Assembly: GCA_030731845.1 (NCBI GenBank)
Contig: JANQTF010000147.1
Span: 1-41,697 of the forward strand
Reading direction: 5' to 3'
DNA length: 41,697 nucleotides
DNA from: Bacteroidia bacterium
GTDB lineage: Bacteria > Bacteroidota > Bacteroidia > J057
A model generated the notes under the pieces. The model ran no database searches. It saw only the letters and a list, made by a program, of their open reading frames with translations, and was not told the origin of the DNA. How positions within the stretch are numbered: the stretch's first letter is position 1; every line of letters begins with the position of its first letter. Position numbers and translations under genes: made by a program. Shown piece by piece: positions 24,685-33,468 of this stretch.

Positions 24685-26001
24685 CTAGAGGTTGAGCCGC
24701 TTCGCCTGAAAAGAGAGTACCCGCTTCTCAGGATCAATCTCCCGGCGCAAGGCCCTGAATGTTTCCACGCCCGGATAGGTGGCCTCCATCATGGCAGGCT
24801 GCATCCGCACATCCTTGGTTAGATAGACCCGTCCACCCCAGCCTTTCACCATTTCATCCAATTCATGGAGAAAAGGAAACAGATTCTTCTTGATCGGAAA
24901 ATCCAGCGTGAGCGTGTAGCCCTCCATTGGGAAAGAAATGAGGCCAGAGGATGGTCCCAGTAGCTTCAGCACGGAAAGGAAGGAGCCCATGCGATGTTTT
25001 TTCATGTGTTTGAGCACCGTTTCGATCGCCTCAGCCCCAGCCTCCCGGGGCACCACAAACTGGTACTGTGTGAATCCTCGCTTGCCATAAATGCGGTTCC
25101 AGTGATGAATCGCATCAAGGGGATAAAAGAAGGAATCATAGTCCATGATGCCTTCTTTCTGGTGCTTGAGCTGCTTGCCGTAGTAGAGGGTGTTGAATAT
25201 CGAGATCGTGAGGGGATTCAGGGCAAATGAGGGAAAATTAAAGGGGACCGTGAGGGGGAGTTTTTTTGGCAATGCCAACGGGGTTTTCTCCCAGGCGCTG
25301 CCTTTGGTTTCTTCTTTGGAGGCGTGCTCGCCTTTCATGAGAATAGAGCGGCCTCGCTTGCGCCCTCCGGCGATGGTGTCGATCCAGGCTACGGAGTAGG
25401 TAGCCTGCCCAAATTCATCGAATAGCGCCAAGATCTCTGCCAGGCTTCCCGCCTTGATGTTGTGATACTTGATGGCAGAGGTCTCGATGGCTTTCAGCTG
25501 AATACGAAGCCGGAGGATCATGCCGGTGAGGCCCATGCCGCCCACGGTGGCCCAGAATAGCTCCTGGTTTTCGCTGCGGGAGCAACTGACCACGCTACCT
25601 GCAGGCAGCAGCAAGTCGAAGGAAAGCACATAGGCAGAGATACTGCCTTCTTTGTGATGGTTTTTGCCATGCACATCAGAAGCCAGAGCGCCGCCGAGGC
25701 TCACAAACTTGGTGCCCGGCGTCACGGGAGGAAACCAGCCTTTGGGCACAAAAGTGGCCAGCAGGTCTTCGTAGGTGACCCCCGCTTCGCAGGTGAGAAT
25801 GCCGTTTTGTTCATCAAAATCCAGCATCCGATCGAGCTTGAGCGAGGAGATCATGGTCTCGCCTAGCGAGGAATCTCCATAGCATCGGCCCATGCCTCTG
25901 GGGATCCATGAGCCCTCTCCGGGTGCTGGTATATAAGCAGGGTTGCTCAGCTCTGGCCCGGCAACTACCGGATATTTTCCCCAATTGCTAATCTTGGACA
26001 T
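24685..26001 (-). CDS. FAD-linked oxidase resembling DprE1
   Basis: This 438-residue protein has the vanillyl-alcohol-oxidase-type FAD domain: R35-GMGRCYGD42, then P93-TPGT and the GGALASDVHGKNHHKEGS block (103-120). This block matches the flavin-binding segment of DprE1, the oxidase that with DprE2 epimerises decaprenyl-phosphoryl ribose to arabinose. The C-terminal LFPFLHELDEMVKGWGGRVYLTKD segment also fits. No DprE2-like reductase or arabinosyl gene is next to it, so the substrate is open; oxidation of a polyprenyl-linked or free sugar is an inference. It starts at ATG 26001, 38 bases after a TAAATTTG box on the minus strand. Codons upstream of that start would overlap the promoter. Confidence 0.83.
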   Translation of the reverse strand: MSKISNWGKYPVVAGPELSNPAYIPAPGEGSWIPRGMGRCYGDSSLGETMISSLKLDRMLDFDEQNGILTCEAGVTYEDLLATFVPKGWFPPVTPGTKFVSLGGALASDVHGKNHHKEGSISAYVLSFDLLLPAGSVVSCSRSENQELFWATVGGMGLTGMILRLRIQLKAIETSAIKYHNIKAGSLAEILALFDEFGQATYSVAWIDTIAGGRKRGRSILMKGEHASKEETKGSAWEKTPLALPKKLPLTVPFNFPSFALNPLTISIFNTLYYGKQLKHQKEGIMDYDSFFYPLDAIHHWNRIYGKRGFTQYQFVVPREAGAEAIETVLKHMKKHRMGSFLSVLKLLGPSSGLISFPMEGYTLTLDFPIKKNLFPFLHELDEMVKGWGGRVYLTKDVRMQPAMMEATYPGVETFRALRREIDPEKRVLSFQAKRLNL

Positions 26002-26039
26002 CGTGTAGGAGTGTAAGGCTGATTGGCTGCGTTGCACTA

Positions 26040-26047
26040 CAAATTTA
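26040..26047 (-). promoter_or_regulatory. Bacteroidota -7 promoter box (TAAATTTG) of the DprE1-like gene
   Basis: Read on the minus strand, TAAATTTG matches TAnnTTTG exactly, 38 bases upstream of the ATG at 26001. A TTTG lies 23 bases further upstream and may be the -33 element. Confidence 0.5.
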
Positions 26048-26126
26048 CACCGAAGAATCAATTGGGGCGGCAAAGGTTATGAATCTGCTGTGAAAGGCCG
26101 TATTTTTCTTACAAAACATCAGGGTT

Positions 26127-26876
26127 ATGCAGATTACCGCTATCATTGTGGACGACGAAGCCCCCGGTAGGGCACATCTTACCAAGCTACTGGCTCTCGT
26201 GAGCCCGGAAGTAAAAGTAGTATCCACAGCAGATAGTGTAGCCTCAGGGCGGCAAGCGATCAAGACATATCATCCTGATATCGTCTTTCTCGATATCAGG
26301 ATGCCAGGAGAATCAGGGTTCGATCTGGTCAATTCTCAGCGGGAGCGCGACTTTGCCCTTATTTTTGTCACTGCCCACCAGGATTTTGCCTTGGATGCGA
26401 TCAAGGCCCGCACAGTGGACTTTCTGCTCAAGCCTCTTGACATGGAGGAGCTCAAAGTTTCGGTAGATCGGGCCAAGGAATTTTTGATCGGAAAAAGGAG
26501 GAATGAAGCTACGTTCTTTGCCAATCCGATGGAGGCTACAATCCCAGTTCCCACGAATGCCGGCACCCGTCTTGTTGCTCTCCAGGACATCGTCTATCTC
26601 ACGGCCTGTGATAATTATACCTACGTGCACCTCTCGATAAATCGGGAGCGATATCTAATATCGAAAAACCTGGGGCAACTTGAGGAAGAGCTCCCCGCAG
26701 CGCACTTCTTTCGGACCCACAAGTCCTTTCTGGTCAATATTCACCACCTGAAGGAGTATCTACGCCATCCTCAATCGAGGATAATCATGAGCAATGGAGA
26801 TCAGGTAACGCTGGCCAGAAGGAAAAGGACAGATTTTCTTGCTCGTATCAAGGACCTTGGGAATCCGGACTTATGA
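26127..26876 (+). CDS. LytTR-family response regulator
   Basis: This 249-residue regulator has a receiver domain (about 1-120) with acidic D9-D10, the phospho-acceptor D56 (VFLDIRMPG), T/S near 80 (FVTAH) and K102 (LLKPLD). A LytTR DNA-binding domain (about 145-245) has DNYTYVHL, FFRTHKSFLVNI and a basic C-terminal strand. It would bind promoter DNA when phosphorylated. Its stop overlaps the start of the following histidine kinase (ATGA), so the two are made together and form one two-component system. Target genes are not visible. Confidence 0.93.
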   Translation: MQITAIIVDDEAPGRAHLTKLLALVSPEVKVVSTADSVASGRQAIKTYHPDIVFLDIRMPGESGFDLVNSQRERDFALIFVTAHQDFALDAIKARTVDFLLKPLDMEELKVSVDRAKEFLIGKRRNEATFFANPMEATIPVPTNAGTRLVALQDIVYLTACDNYTYVHLSINRERYLISKNLGQLEEELPAAHFFRTHKSFLVNIHHLKEYLRHPQSRIIMSNGDQVTLARRKRTDFLARIKDLGNPDL

Positions 26877-29833
26877 GCAGATGCTTTTTACAAGTTTTCT
26901 CTATTGCCATCGCCCTCTTCATCGTGAGAGGAGAATGTCGTGCCCAAAACTATACCGTTCAGCACTTCACTGTAAAAGACGGACTTGCCGACGATGAGGT
27001 GTTCTGCTTTGCAGAAGACACTTCCGGATTTATCTGGATCGGCACAGACAATGGCCTCAGCAGATTTGATGGAAAAACCTTTAAGAACTATTTTCAAGAG
27101 GATGGTCTGGCCGGCAGGTATATTACCTCTCTCCTTCAAGATTCACAACACAGGCTGTGGGCTGGAGCCTACCGCGAAGGCCTGAGTGTGTTTGAAAATT
27201 CAGGGTATCAGGGGTGCTGGAGAACCAAGTACCGGTATGACGCGGGGGTAGATTTACTGGAATATAAAGGAGAATTTTGGGAAATATCGGGTATGTCACT
27301 CCGTATTCTGAGGTCGGGTAAGATGGAGGTGATCAAACAAGCGAAGAACCTTGTGGGCCCTGGGCTTGTTCCCTTTTACCACAATCCACCGCGGGCCAAT
27401 CTGGCCATTTCGCCCGATAGCAGCGCAATTTGGCTGGGCTCTTATGCTGGACTAGTGGAGCACAAAGCAGGGCGTGTAAGACCCCTCCTCCCCGAATCTG
27501 AGCATCCCCAATTGGTTTCGGAAATCCTCCACCTGCCCGACGGGTCTTCCTTATTGGGAGGATCGGGCATCATTCGCCGATACAAGGATGGCCACATCTT
27601 GAGGAACTACCCACTAGGGCTGCAAGATAGCTTCAGGGTACATAGATTGGTGATTGTAGGAGATGATGTCTGGGCAGTGGTAACCGGATTTGGCCTCATT
27701 TCCCTCAACCTAAGCAGCGGCAAGATCACCTCTCTCAAAGATCAATATGCGATTGACGACAAGGTTATTCATGGCTTATTTGCAGATAGCCAAGGAAATA
27801 TCTGGGTCGGCACCAGGGGCAATGGGGTGTATTGTTTGCAGCCTACCTTGCTGGAAAAAGTCCCGCTACATGGCCAACTGTGCGAAAACCTCATTTCAGG
27901 CCTGGAGAAATTGAGCACAGGAGAGCTTGCCATTATCACCCGCACAGGCCTGAGCCTCAGACAAACCAATGGGGAGATTACCCCTTTGTTTTGTAATTCG
28001 CAGATGCATATCTATGGGCTGTTGCCTCACCAGGACTTGCCCTTTGTTTTGTGCAACAATGTCACCGCCCCCAATGGCAATTTGGGACAAGAATCCCAGC
28101 ATATACGCGCATCGGCAGCGGTTGAGCTGGGAAAGGGCAAAGCTCTCCAGTCTGAATATCTGCCTTATCCAAAAAGTGAAAATGATCCTCCACACAGACT
28201 TTCTCTGGTAATTTGGGAGCAGTCCAAGTGGAAAAAGGTTCATACCTATGACCTGGACTTTCCCACGGCCACCAGCCAAATCCGGACGATGCTACGAGAT
28301 TCGATTGGATGTGTGTGGCTAGGTTCTGTGAAGGGAGATTTATGGCGAGTCGATCGTATAGATCTTTCCCCCCAATCCGATACCATTACCCAGCTTCATA
28401 CGAAAAAAATTCACCTTCAAGACCTTCAGTCTGGACTCGTGGACCAAGGAGGCAATGTCTGGATTTGTGGGACAAGGCATATATGGCGGCTTCGCCCGGG
28501 TTCCAGTGAGGCAGAAGTGGTGATGTCTGGAAAGATATTTTATCAAATGGCGCTTGGCGCCAGCAATACCGTTTGGTTGGCGACGAACGAAGGGCTTTGG
28601 TCCATCAAAGACGATCGCCAAACCGCCTATACCGTGAATGGATATCCTGAGTTGGGCCAAATAGAGGCGATGCTTGTTTCGGAACCAGAAGAACTCATCT
28701 GGCTTTCCTCCCGCGATGGCTTGTTCATTCTCGACATAAGCCAGCTCAAGACTTACCAAGCCACCATTTTCCCGCCTCAGGTACTGGGCATCACCATCAA
28801 TGGTGTGCAAGCAGAATCTCAATCGTTCATCACCCTTCGTCCTGGCCATGATTTTCGAATCTCTCTTGCCAGTCCTAATTTCTTCGCCGGGATTCCCACG
28901 CAGTTTGAGTATCGTATCAATGGCGCAGAATGGTTGAACGAGCCTTCGGGTGAATTGAAAATTCCTACTTCAGAGACTGGACTCCAACATCTGGAGGTGA
29001 GAAGCAGAATTTTTACCGGAAAATGGAGTCGCCCGATCTCCCTCACCTATGAGATCCGCCCTGGCCTGTGGCAACATCCGCTTACTTATTTGGTGATGGC
29101 GATGCTCCTTGCGGGAGCTGCCATGCTGGTAGCTCGCCTGCAAGTGAAGAAGGTGAGGAGACGAGAGCGAGACCGCAGACAGATGCAGTCCCGTATCTAT
29201 GAGCTTGAAAACCAGGCGCTAGCTGCCATGCTCAATCCTCATTTTATTTTCAATACCCTCAATTCGATCCAACAAGAGCTACTTGAAGATGATCCGATGC
29301 TGGCTCACAGGCATCTAAGCAAATTTGCCCGGCTCATTCGTAAAAATATGGATCTCGCTGCCAGACCCCAAGTCTCCCTGCTCGAAGAGCTGGAGCGGTT
29401 GCAGCTATACATTGAGATGGAAAAGCTCCGACTAGACAATAAAATCGCCTTTCATCTCGAAGAAGATCCTGCTATCGATGCGCAGAAGACCCAGATCCCC
29501 AGCATGATCCTTCAACCCTTTGTAGAAAACGCCGTCTGGCATGGGATTCTCATGATCAGGCAATCTGGAAATGTTTGGATAATCGTCAAAAAGGAAAAGG
29601 ATGGATTTCTTTCCCTCACGATCAAAGATGATGGAATCGGAATCGAAAAAGCACGGGCCATGCACCAGAATTCCTTCCATACTTCCCGGGGCATTACGCT
29701 CACAGAGGCGCGAATCAAGCACTTTCACCCTCATGCATCAGTAGATGTCAGCCAGATCACTACATCAGATGGACAATCAGCCGGAACCATCGTGCGGATC
29801 CTTTTACCCGTAAAATCTCCATTTATCCTTTGA
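26873..29833 (+). CDS. Propeller-type LytS-like sensor histidine kinase
   Basis: This 986-residue sensor has a signal peptide (about 1-24, ending CRAQ) and a periplasmic beta-propeller of two-component-regulator repeats (about 25-620, with GFIWIGTDNGLSRFDG, GNIWVGTRGNGVY and similar). A Y_Y_Y-like beta-sandwich (about 640-725), one membrane helix (about 735-757), a short coiled coil and a LytS-type kinase follow: H790 in LNPHFIFNTLNS, N886 in QPFVENAVWHG, and D920-G-I-G923 for ATP. It probably senses an extracellular ligand and phosphorylates D56 of the overlapping LytTR regulator. In Bacteroidetes such hybrids often sense carbohydrates, but no polysaccharide genes are nearby. Confidence 0.92.
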   Translation: MSRCFLQVFSIAIALFIVRGECRAQNYTVQHFTVKDGLADDEVFCFAEDTSGFIWIGTDNGLSRFDGKTFKNYFQEDGLAGRYITSLLQDSQHRLWAGAYREGLSVFENSGYQGCWRTKYRYDAGVDLLEYKGEFWEISGMSLRILRSGKMEVIKQAKNLVGPGLVPFYHNPPRANLAISPDSSAIWLGSYAGLVEHKAGRVRPLLPESEHPQLVSEILHLPDGSSLLGGSGIIRRYKDGHILRNYPLGLQDSFRVHRLVIVGDDVWAVVTGFGLISLNLSSGKITSLKDQYAIDDKVIHGLFADSQGNIWVGTRGNGVYCLQPTLLEKVPLHGQLCENLISGLEKLSTGELAIITRTGLSLRQTNGEITPLFCNSQMHIYGLLPHQDLPFVLCNNVTAPNGNLGQESQHIRASAAVELGKGKALQSEYLPYPKSENDPPHRLSLVIWEQSKWKKVHTYDLDFPTATSQIRTMLRDSIGCVWLGSVKGDLWRVDRIDLSPQSDTITQLHTKKIHLQDLQSGLVDQGGNVWICGTRHIWRLRPGSSEAEVVMSGKIFYQMALGASNTVWLATNEGLWSIKDDRQTAYTVNGYPELGQIEAMLVSEPEELIWLSSRDGLFILDISQLKTYQATIFPPQVLGITINGVQAESQSFITLRPGHDFRISLASPNFFAGIPTQFEYRINGAEWLNEPSGELKIPTSETGLQHLEVRSRIFTGKWSRPISLTYEIRPGLWQHPLTYLVMAMLLAGAAMLVARLQVKKVRRRERDRRQMQSRIYELENQALAAMLNPHFIFNTLNSIQQELLEDDPMLAHRHLSKFARLIRKNMDLAARPQVSLLEELERLQLYIEMEKLRLDNKIAFHLEEDPAIDAQKTQIPSMILQPFVENAVWHGILMIRQSGNVWIIVKKEKDGFLSLTIKDDGIGIEKARAMHQNSFHTSRGITLTEARIKHFHPHASVDVSQITTSDGQSAGTIVRILLPVKSPFIL

Positions 29834-29954
29834 TTCCGACAGTCAGACGGTGATTTCAGCGTTTCGCCATCCAAAACGATTATTAGGTTTTAGACTATTG
29901 TATTATTGTAGTGTTAATAACCTCCCTCGTCTTCACCCTTAGCGTCTCTTCGTC

Positions 29955-30353
29955 ATGGTTGAGGAACATCCTCTGGCTGTCATGTTCTCAAAAATTTTAT
30001 TCATATTCGTCGCTCTTTGTTCCTTGTCTTTTCCGCTCGATCTCTCTGGATTTGTTGGAGGAGATGACGAAACATCATGTCTAACCTATATTCCTTCGGC
30101 CATCTCACCCAATGGCGATGGGATCAACGATATCTTTGAAGTAAGGCATTCGTGCATCACGGCGGAGATTGAATTGGGAATTTATGATTCAAATGGACGA
30201 ATGATATACGCCTCGGTGAGCAGTCGTCCGATGTGGAATGGGATGACAAACGGAGTGCCTGTACCGGCGGGTAGCTATACCTGGCAGCTAAAGTATAGAA
30301 ATCACCTCGGCAACACGGTCGAGAAAAAGGGCCAATTGGTGCTGGTCCGTTAA
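29955..30353 (+). CDS. Secreted protein consisting almost only of a CHU_C (T9SS type-B) sorting domain
   Basis: This 132-residue protein has a signal peptide (from ATG 29955, or from ATG 29982, which gives a tighter N terminus MFSKILFIFVALCS). It is followed by a gliding-motility-associated C-terminal domain: ISPNGDGINDIFEV at about 50-63, then IYDSNGRMIY, PMWNGMTNG, PAGSYTWQLKYR and a final GQLVLVR strand. CHU_C domains normally end large adhesins and direct export by the type IX system. Here almost nothing precedes the domain, so it may be a minimal surface-displayed module, a decoy or a truncated adhesin. It converges on the M23 peptidase gene; a hairpin follows at 30393. Confidence 0.78.
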   Translation: MVEEHPLAVMFSKILFIFVALCSLSFPLDLSGFVGGDDETSCLTYIPSAISPNGDGINDIFEVRHSCITAEIELGIYDSNGRMIYASVSSRPMWNGMTNGVPVPAGSYTWQLKYRNHLGNTVEKKGQLVLVR

Positions 30354-30392
30354 TTCAAATACGGCATTCTTACCTGTATGATAAGCACGCGC

Positions 30393-30413
30393 AAGGGCTC
30401 CCTGTGAGCCTTT
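30393..30413 (+). terminator. Hairpin between the CHU_C gene and the convergent M23 gene
   Basis: AAGGGCTC pairs with GAGCCTTT (one G-U pair) around CCTGT, and the right arm runs into TTT. It lies 39 bp after the CHU_C stop and nine bases from the end of the convergent M23 gene. Confidence 0.5.
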
Positions 30414-30421
30414 TCGTGTAT

Positions 30422-32374
30422 CTAAAACTTTAGCTTAAATCGCTGTGTAGCAAGATTCCCAGCCTGATCTCTCACCGCAATTTCGACATCATGCCACCCC
30501 GCAGTGGGTCTCTGATCCCATGTGTATGTGATATGACCGGGCCGATAGTCATATTCGAATAATACCCAGTTTCCGTCTATCGTGCCGTAGATTGTCTCAT
30601 GATCTATTTCCGAAAAATTGTCGCTTAGGGCAATGGTAAGACGGTTCGCACTGGCTGACAAGGTTCCGTTGTTGGTGAAGTTGATCGGTCTGATTCCCGG
30701 GGCCTGGGCATCTTCCATGAGGCAAAACTCCCCAAATTCCATGCTCGATCCGTAGATCTCGCCTTCTTCGCCTACGGTGGCGCCCATGTATTTCCATTTG
30801 TCACCATCTTTTCTCGCCACCACAAGGGGGCCTCCCTGCCAGTTTTCCGGGGCCTGAATGCTCACCAAAAATGCCTCGAACACCGGCACCTTTGCATTCC
30901 CGATCCGGTACGCATAGCTCTTGGATGTGGAGGGGCCCGGAACCGATACAATCTCCAGGGGCACCCGCTCAAACATCGACCGGTAGGGCACGAACAATTT
31001 CATTGCCCCGTATTCAATCATATTATTCTGAAAGGGCAGCAGTTCATCAGCGAGGTGAAAGGTATGTTGCCATTTGCCTATTTCATCTTTGATCACTTTG
31101 GGGTATCGATAGCGGTCCAAAGCCAGCAAAAACACCATCTTCTCTCCGGTCATATAGGCAGGCATAATGCGAGACAGATCGCCGTAGATAGATTCCATCA
31201 CCAGCCCTCCCCGGTAACTTGCATGGGCTTTTGTAGCGGTGAGGATGAGCACATTGCGCTTTATTTCATAAGAAACTTCAGGCTGGGAATAGTAAGTCGG
31301 AGCGGCGGGAAAATTAGCTGGCTGATTGTCGCGCTGCACCCGCGCACGTAATTCCGTCTCATTTCCGTGAAAATCTGTCAACTCCAGTTTCAGATCGTGT
31401 ACCTGATCGTCCTCAAGGAGGAGATATCCCTGGTCGATCAGGGGTCTGTTGCCGGGAAATCTGTTGCCAGGCTCCACGTAGGCCCGCTGCATTTTTTTGT
31501 TAACCGATTGATAGTAGCCATAGTCGAAATGCACATTAATGAATCGCTTTTCGTCAAAGGCGTATCGCTCCAGGGCAAACTCATGGATGAGCTGCCCATC
31601 GAGGTAGAGGCGGGCATAGTTGATGCCGCAGTGGTTGCTCGCAGCATTGAGCAAATCATAGGCCTGATATTCTACCCCAACTCTGCCCCGTAGCTTGATG
31701 ATTGGCGTGATGGCATAGTTTCCATCGGCCCCACTGGGCGTGAGGGTGAGCTTATCGAAGGTGCCATTGACTCGCGAGCCGATATCCACGGGTTCGAATC
31801 CGATGGTCTGCAAGATCGGGGGGCGGCTATCTGCGATTTGATATCGATACCACCTCAATGGGTTGAGGATTCGCTCCTGCGGATCGCGGATTTCGAAGTG
31901 AAGGTGTGGCCCCATAGAAGAGCCCGAGTTGCCACTCCACGCGATGACTTGGCCCTTGGCTACCCTGATTTCGTCTTGTCCGAGGTAGAGATCCTGGGCA
32001 AATTTCTTAGAACTGTATTGCTTGTTTCGCAAAAAAGCCTCCACCTGCTGATTAAAACGCGAGAGGTGGCCATATACGGAAAAGTTGCCATCGGCGTGGC
32101 GAAGATAGATGGCATTGCCATAGCCAAAAGGACTTACATTGATCCGATAGACATAACCATCTTCGATGGCACGCACTACCTCGCCAGACTTACCACCGGT
32201 CTTAAGATCGATACCAGAGTGATAGTGATTGGAGCGTAGCTCGCCGAAGGTACCCGACAAAGCCCGATGCGTATCGAGAGGAAAGCCGTAGGTAGCGTCT
32301 TCGGGATTGGAAGAACTAAGCAATACCAAAATGGCCAGACAAAGGCCCTTGAAAATCCAGGATTTAGCGTACAT
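30422..32374 (-). CDS. M23-family (LytM-like) peptidase, secreted
   Basis: This 650-residue protein has a signal peptide (about 1-22, MYAKSWIFKGLCLAILVLLSS broken by charged residues after) and an N-terminal LytM/M23 domain (about 30-185). All zinc and catalytic residues are visible: H52-x3-D56 (HYHSGIDLK), H103 in VYGHLS, and H157-L-H159 (GPHLHFEI). The rest (about 200-650) is beta-rich, ending in repeats of immunoglobulin-like appearance (TYTWDQRPTAGWHDVEI near the C terminus). It should cut peptidoglycan cross-bridges in the periplasm. It starts at ATG 32374, overlapping the upstream FAH-family gene by 11 bp, so the two are probably co-transcribed. Further upstream codons lie inside that gene. 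Confidence 0.9.
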   Translation of the reverse strand: MYAKSWIFKGLCLAILVLLSSSNPEDATYGFPLDTHRALSGTFGELRSNHYHSGIDLKTGGKSGEVVRAIEDGYVYRINVSPFGYGNAIYLRHADGNFSVYGHLSRFNQQVEAFLRNKQYSSKKFAQDLYLGQDEIRVAKGQVIAWSGNSGSSMGPHLHFEIRDPQERILNPLRWYRYQIADSRPPILQTIGFEPVDIGSRVNGTFDKLTLTPSGADGNYAITPIIKLRGRVGVEYQAYDLLNAASNHCGINYARLYLDGQLIHEFALERYAFDEKRFINVHFDYGYYQSVNKKMQRAYVEPGNRFPGNRPLIDQGYLLLEDDQVHDLKLELTDFHGNETELRARVQRDNQPANFPAAPTYYSQPEVSYEIKRNVLILTATKAHASYRGGLVMESIYGDLSRIMPAYMTGEKMVFLLALDRYRYPKVIKDEIGKWQHTFHLADELLPFQNNMIEYGAMKLFVPYRSMFERVPLEIVSVPGPSTSKSYAYRIGNAKVPVFEAFLVSIQAPENWQGGPLVVARKDGDKWKYMGATVGEEGEIYGSSMEFGEFCLMEDAQAPGIRPINFTNNGTLSASANRLTIALSDNFSEIDHETIYGTIDGNWVLFEYDYRPGHITYTWDQRPTAGWHDVEIAVRDQAGNLATQRFKLKF

Positions 32375-32975
32375 GAAAATCAAGCAACTTTTCTCCCTCC
32401 AGCCATGCTTCAAGGTGGTCTCCAATATGGAGCGGCCCCACACCCGCAGGAGTTCCGGTAAAGATCAGGTCTCCTTTTTTCAGGGTAATGATGCTGGTGA
32501 TGTAGGCAATCAACGTAGGAACGGAGAAAATCATATCGGCACAGTCTCCATTTTGCCGTACTTCCCCATTGATGGCGCATCGAAAATGAAGCTCAGGAAT
32601 GGGAGGCAAAGCCGATGGCGAGGTAAATTCTGACACGGGCGCTGAGGCATCGAAGCCTTTGGCAAGGGTCCATGGCCAGCCTTTTTTCTTGATTTCTTCC
32701 TGAACGTCCCGGGCGGTGAGGTCTATGCCCAACCCAATGCCGTCTATGTACTTGTGCACATAGTCAGCTTCGATGTGCTTGGCTTCCTTACCGATTCTCA
32801 CCACGAGCTCGCACTCAAAGTGAAGATCTTTGGTGAATGCCGGGTAATACACATCTTTATTTTCCCGAACGACAGCCGTATCGGGCTTGAAGAAGATCAT
32901 GGGCGAATCTGGAACTGGATTGTTCAGTTCCTTTGCGTGCTCACGATAATTCCTTCCTACACAGAGGATTTTCAT
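32364..32975 (-). CDS. Fumarylacetoacetate-hydrolase-family protein
   Basis: This 203-residue FAH-fold protein of the short, FAHD1-like form has the metal ligands E54-x-E56 (HFECELVV) and D85 (GIGLGIDLTARDVQ), plus the SPMIFFKP and GTPAGVGP motifs. Short members hydrolyse acylpyruvates or decarboxylate oxaloacetate; the exact substrate is not determined. The 3' end overlaps the start of the M23 gene by 11 bp. It begins 27 bp after the lipoprotein gene on the same strand, so a minus-strand operon lipoprotein-FAH-M23 is likely. Confidence 0.9.
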   Translation of the reverse strand: MKILCVGRNYREHAKELNNPVPDSPMIFFKPDTAVVRENKDVYYPAFTKDLHFECELVVRIGKEAKHIEADYVHKYIDGIGLGIDLTARDVQEEIKKKGWPWTLAKGFDASAPVSEFTSPSALPPIPELHFRCAINGEVRQNGDCADMIFSVPTLIAYITSIITLKKGDLIFTGTPAGVGPLHIGDHLEAWLEGEKLLDFHVR

Positions 32976-33002
32976 AGATCAATAACCAAACGTGAAACAG
33001 GA

Positions 33003-33428
33003 TTATTCGCAGAGACCCAAGGTGAGCGAATTGCTTTCAAAGAGGTCAGGCAAATTCACCGATGCATCTCCTACGAGGTAGCCGTCGGTACCATTCCAGA
33101 CTTCTACGGTTTGCTCGCAGTTTTTGAAATAGGAATTCTTGGGACGCTCGTCTGCAAGGAAGTGAATCTTCCATGCGCCGTCTTCGAGCACGAGCTCATA
33201 CACCCCTGAGCAGGACTCATAGTTGAGGCTGCGGGTAGTAAGAACGCCTTTCTCTGCCCGGCGGTGAAAGTAGGTGCTGTCTTCCTTAACCTGGAGCAGA
33301 AAGACCTGGTCCTGATCGCAATAATCACCAAGGAGTTTGGCTCTGACTTCCGCCTCAGAGGGAGGCGTGGGTTGGCAGGCTACGATGCTGATCGCAATGG
33401 CAACAAATGCAAAAAATGGAAGCTTCAT
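33003..33428 (-). CDS. Small hypothetical lipoprotein
   Basis: This 141-residue protein has a clear type II signal peptide with lipobox SIVAC (Cys18), followed by PTPPSEAEVRAKL and a beta-rich domain (about 35-130, DSTYFHRRAEKG, GVYELVLEDGAWKIHFL). It contains several cysteines that may pair. I do not recognise the family. The start is ATG 33428, 27 bases after a TAGATTTG box on the minus strand; an in-frame codon further up lies beyond the promoter. It begins a minus-strand run with the FAH and M23 genes. Confidence 0.75.
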   Translation of the reverse strand: MKLPFFAFVAIAISIVACQPTPPSEAEVRAKLLGDYCDQDQVFLLQVKEDSTYFHRRAEKGVLTTRSLNYESCSGVYELVLEDGAWKIHFLADERPKNSYFKNCEQTVEVWNGTDGYLVGDASVNLPDLFESNSLTLGLCE

Positions 33429-33455
33429 GAGGATATTTCCTGTTTTCGTTTGTGG

Positions 33456-33463
33456 CAAATCTA
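33456..33463 (-). promoter_or_regulatory. Bacteroidota -7 promoter box (TAGATTTG) of the lipoprotein gene
   Basis: On the minus strand TAGATTTG matches TAnnTTTG exactly, 27 bases before the ATG at 33428. It probably drives the lipoprotein-FAH-M23 run. The bases after it (TTTGCCACAA) are shared with the mqnC promoter. Confidence 0.5.
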
Positions 33464-33468
33464 CACAA

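Noticed and set aside
31790-31803. GGTTCGAATCC, resembling a tRNA T-arm
   Set aside because: It lies inside the M23 peptidase gene, where the complementary strand codes for IGFEPV. No acceptor stem, D-arm or anticodon arm can be drawn around it.
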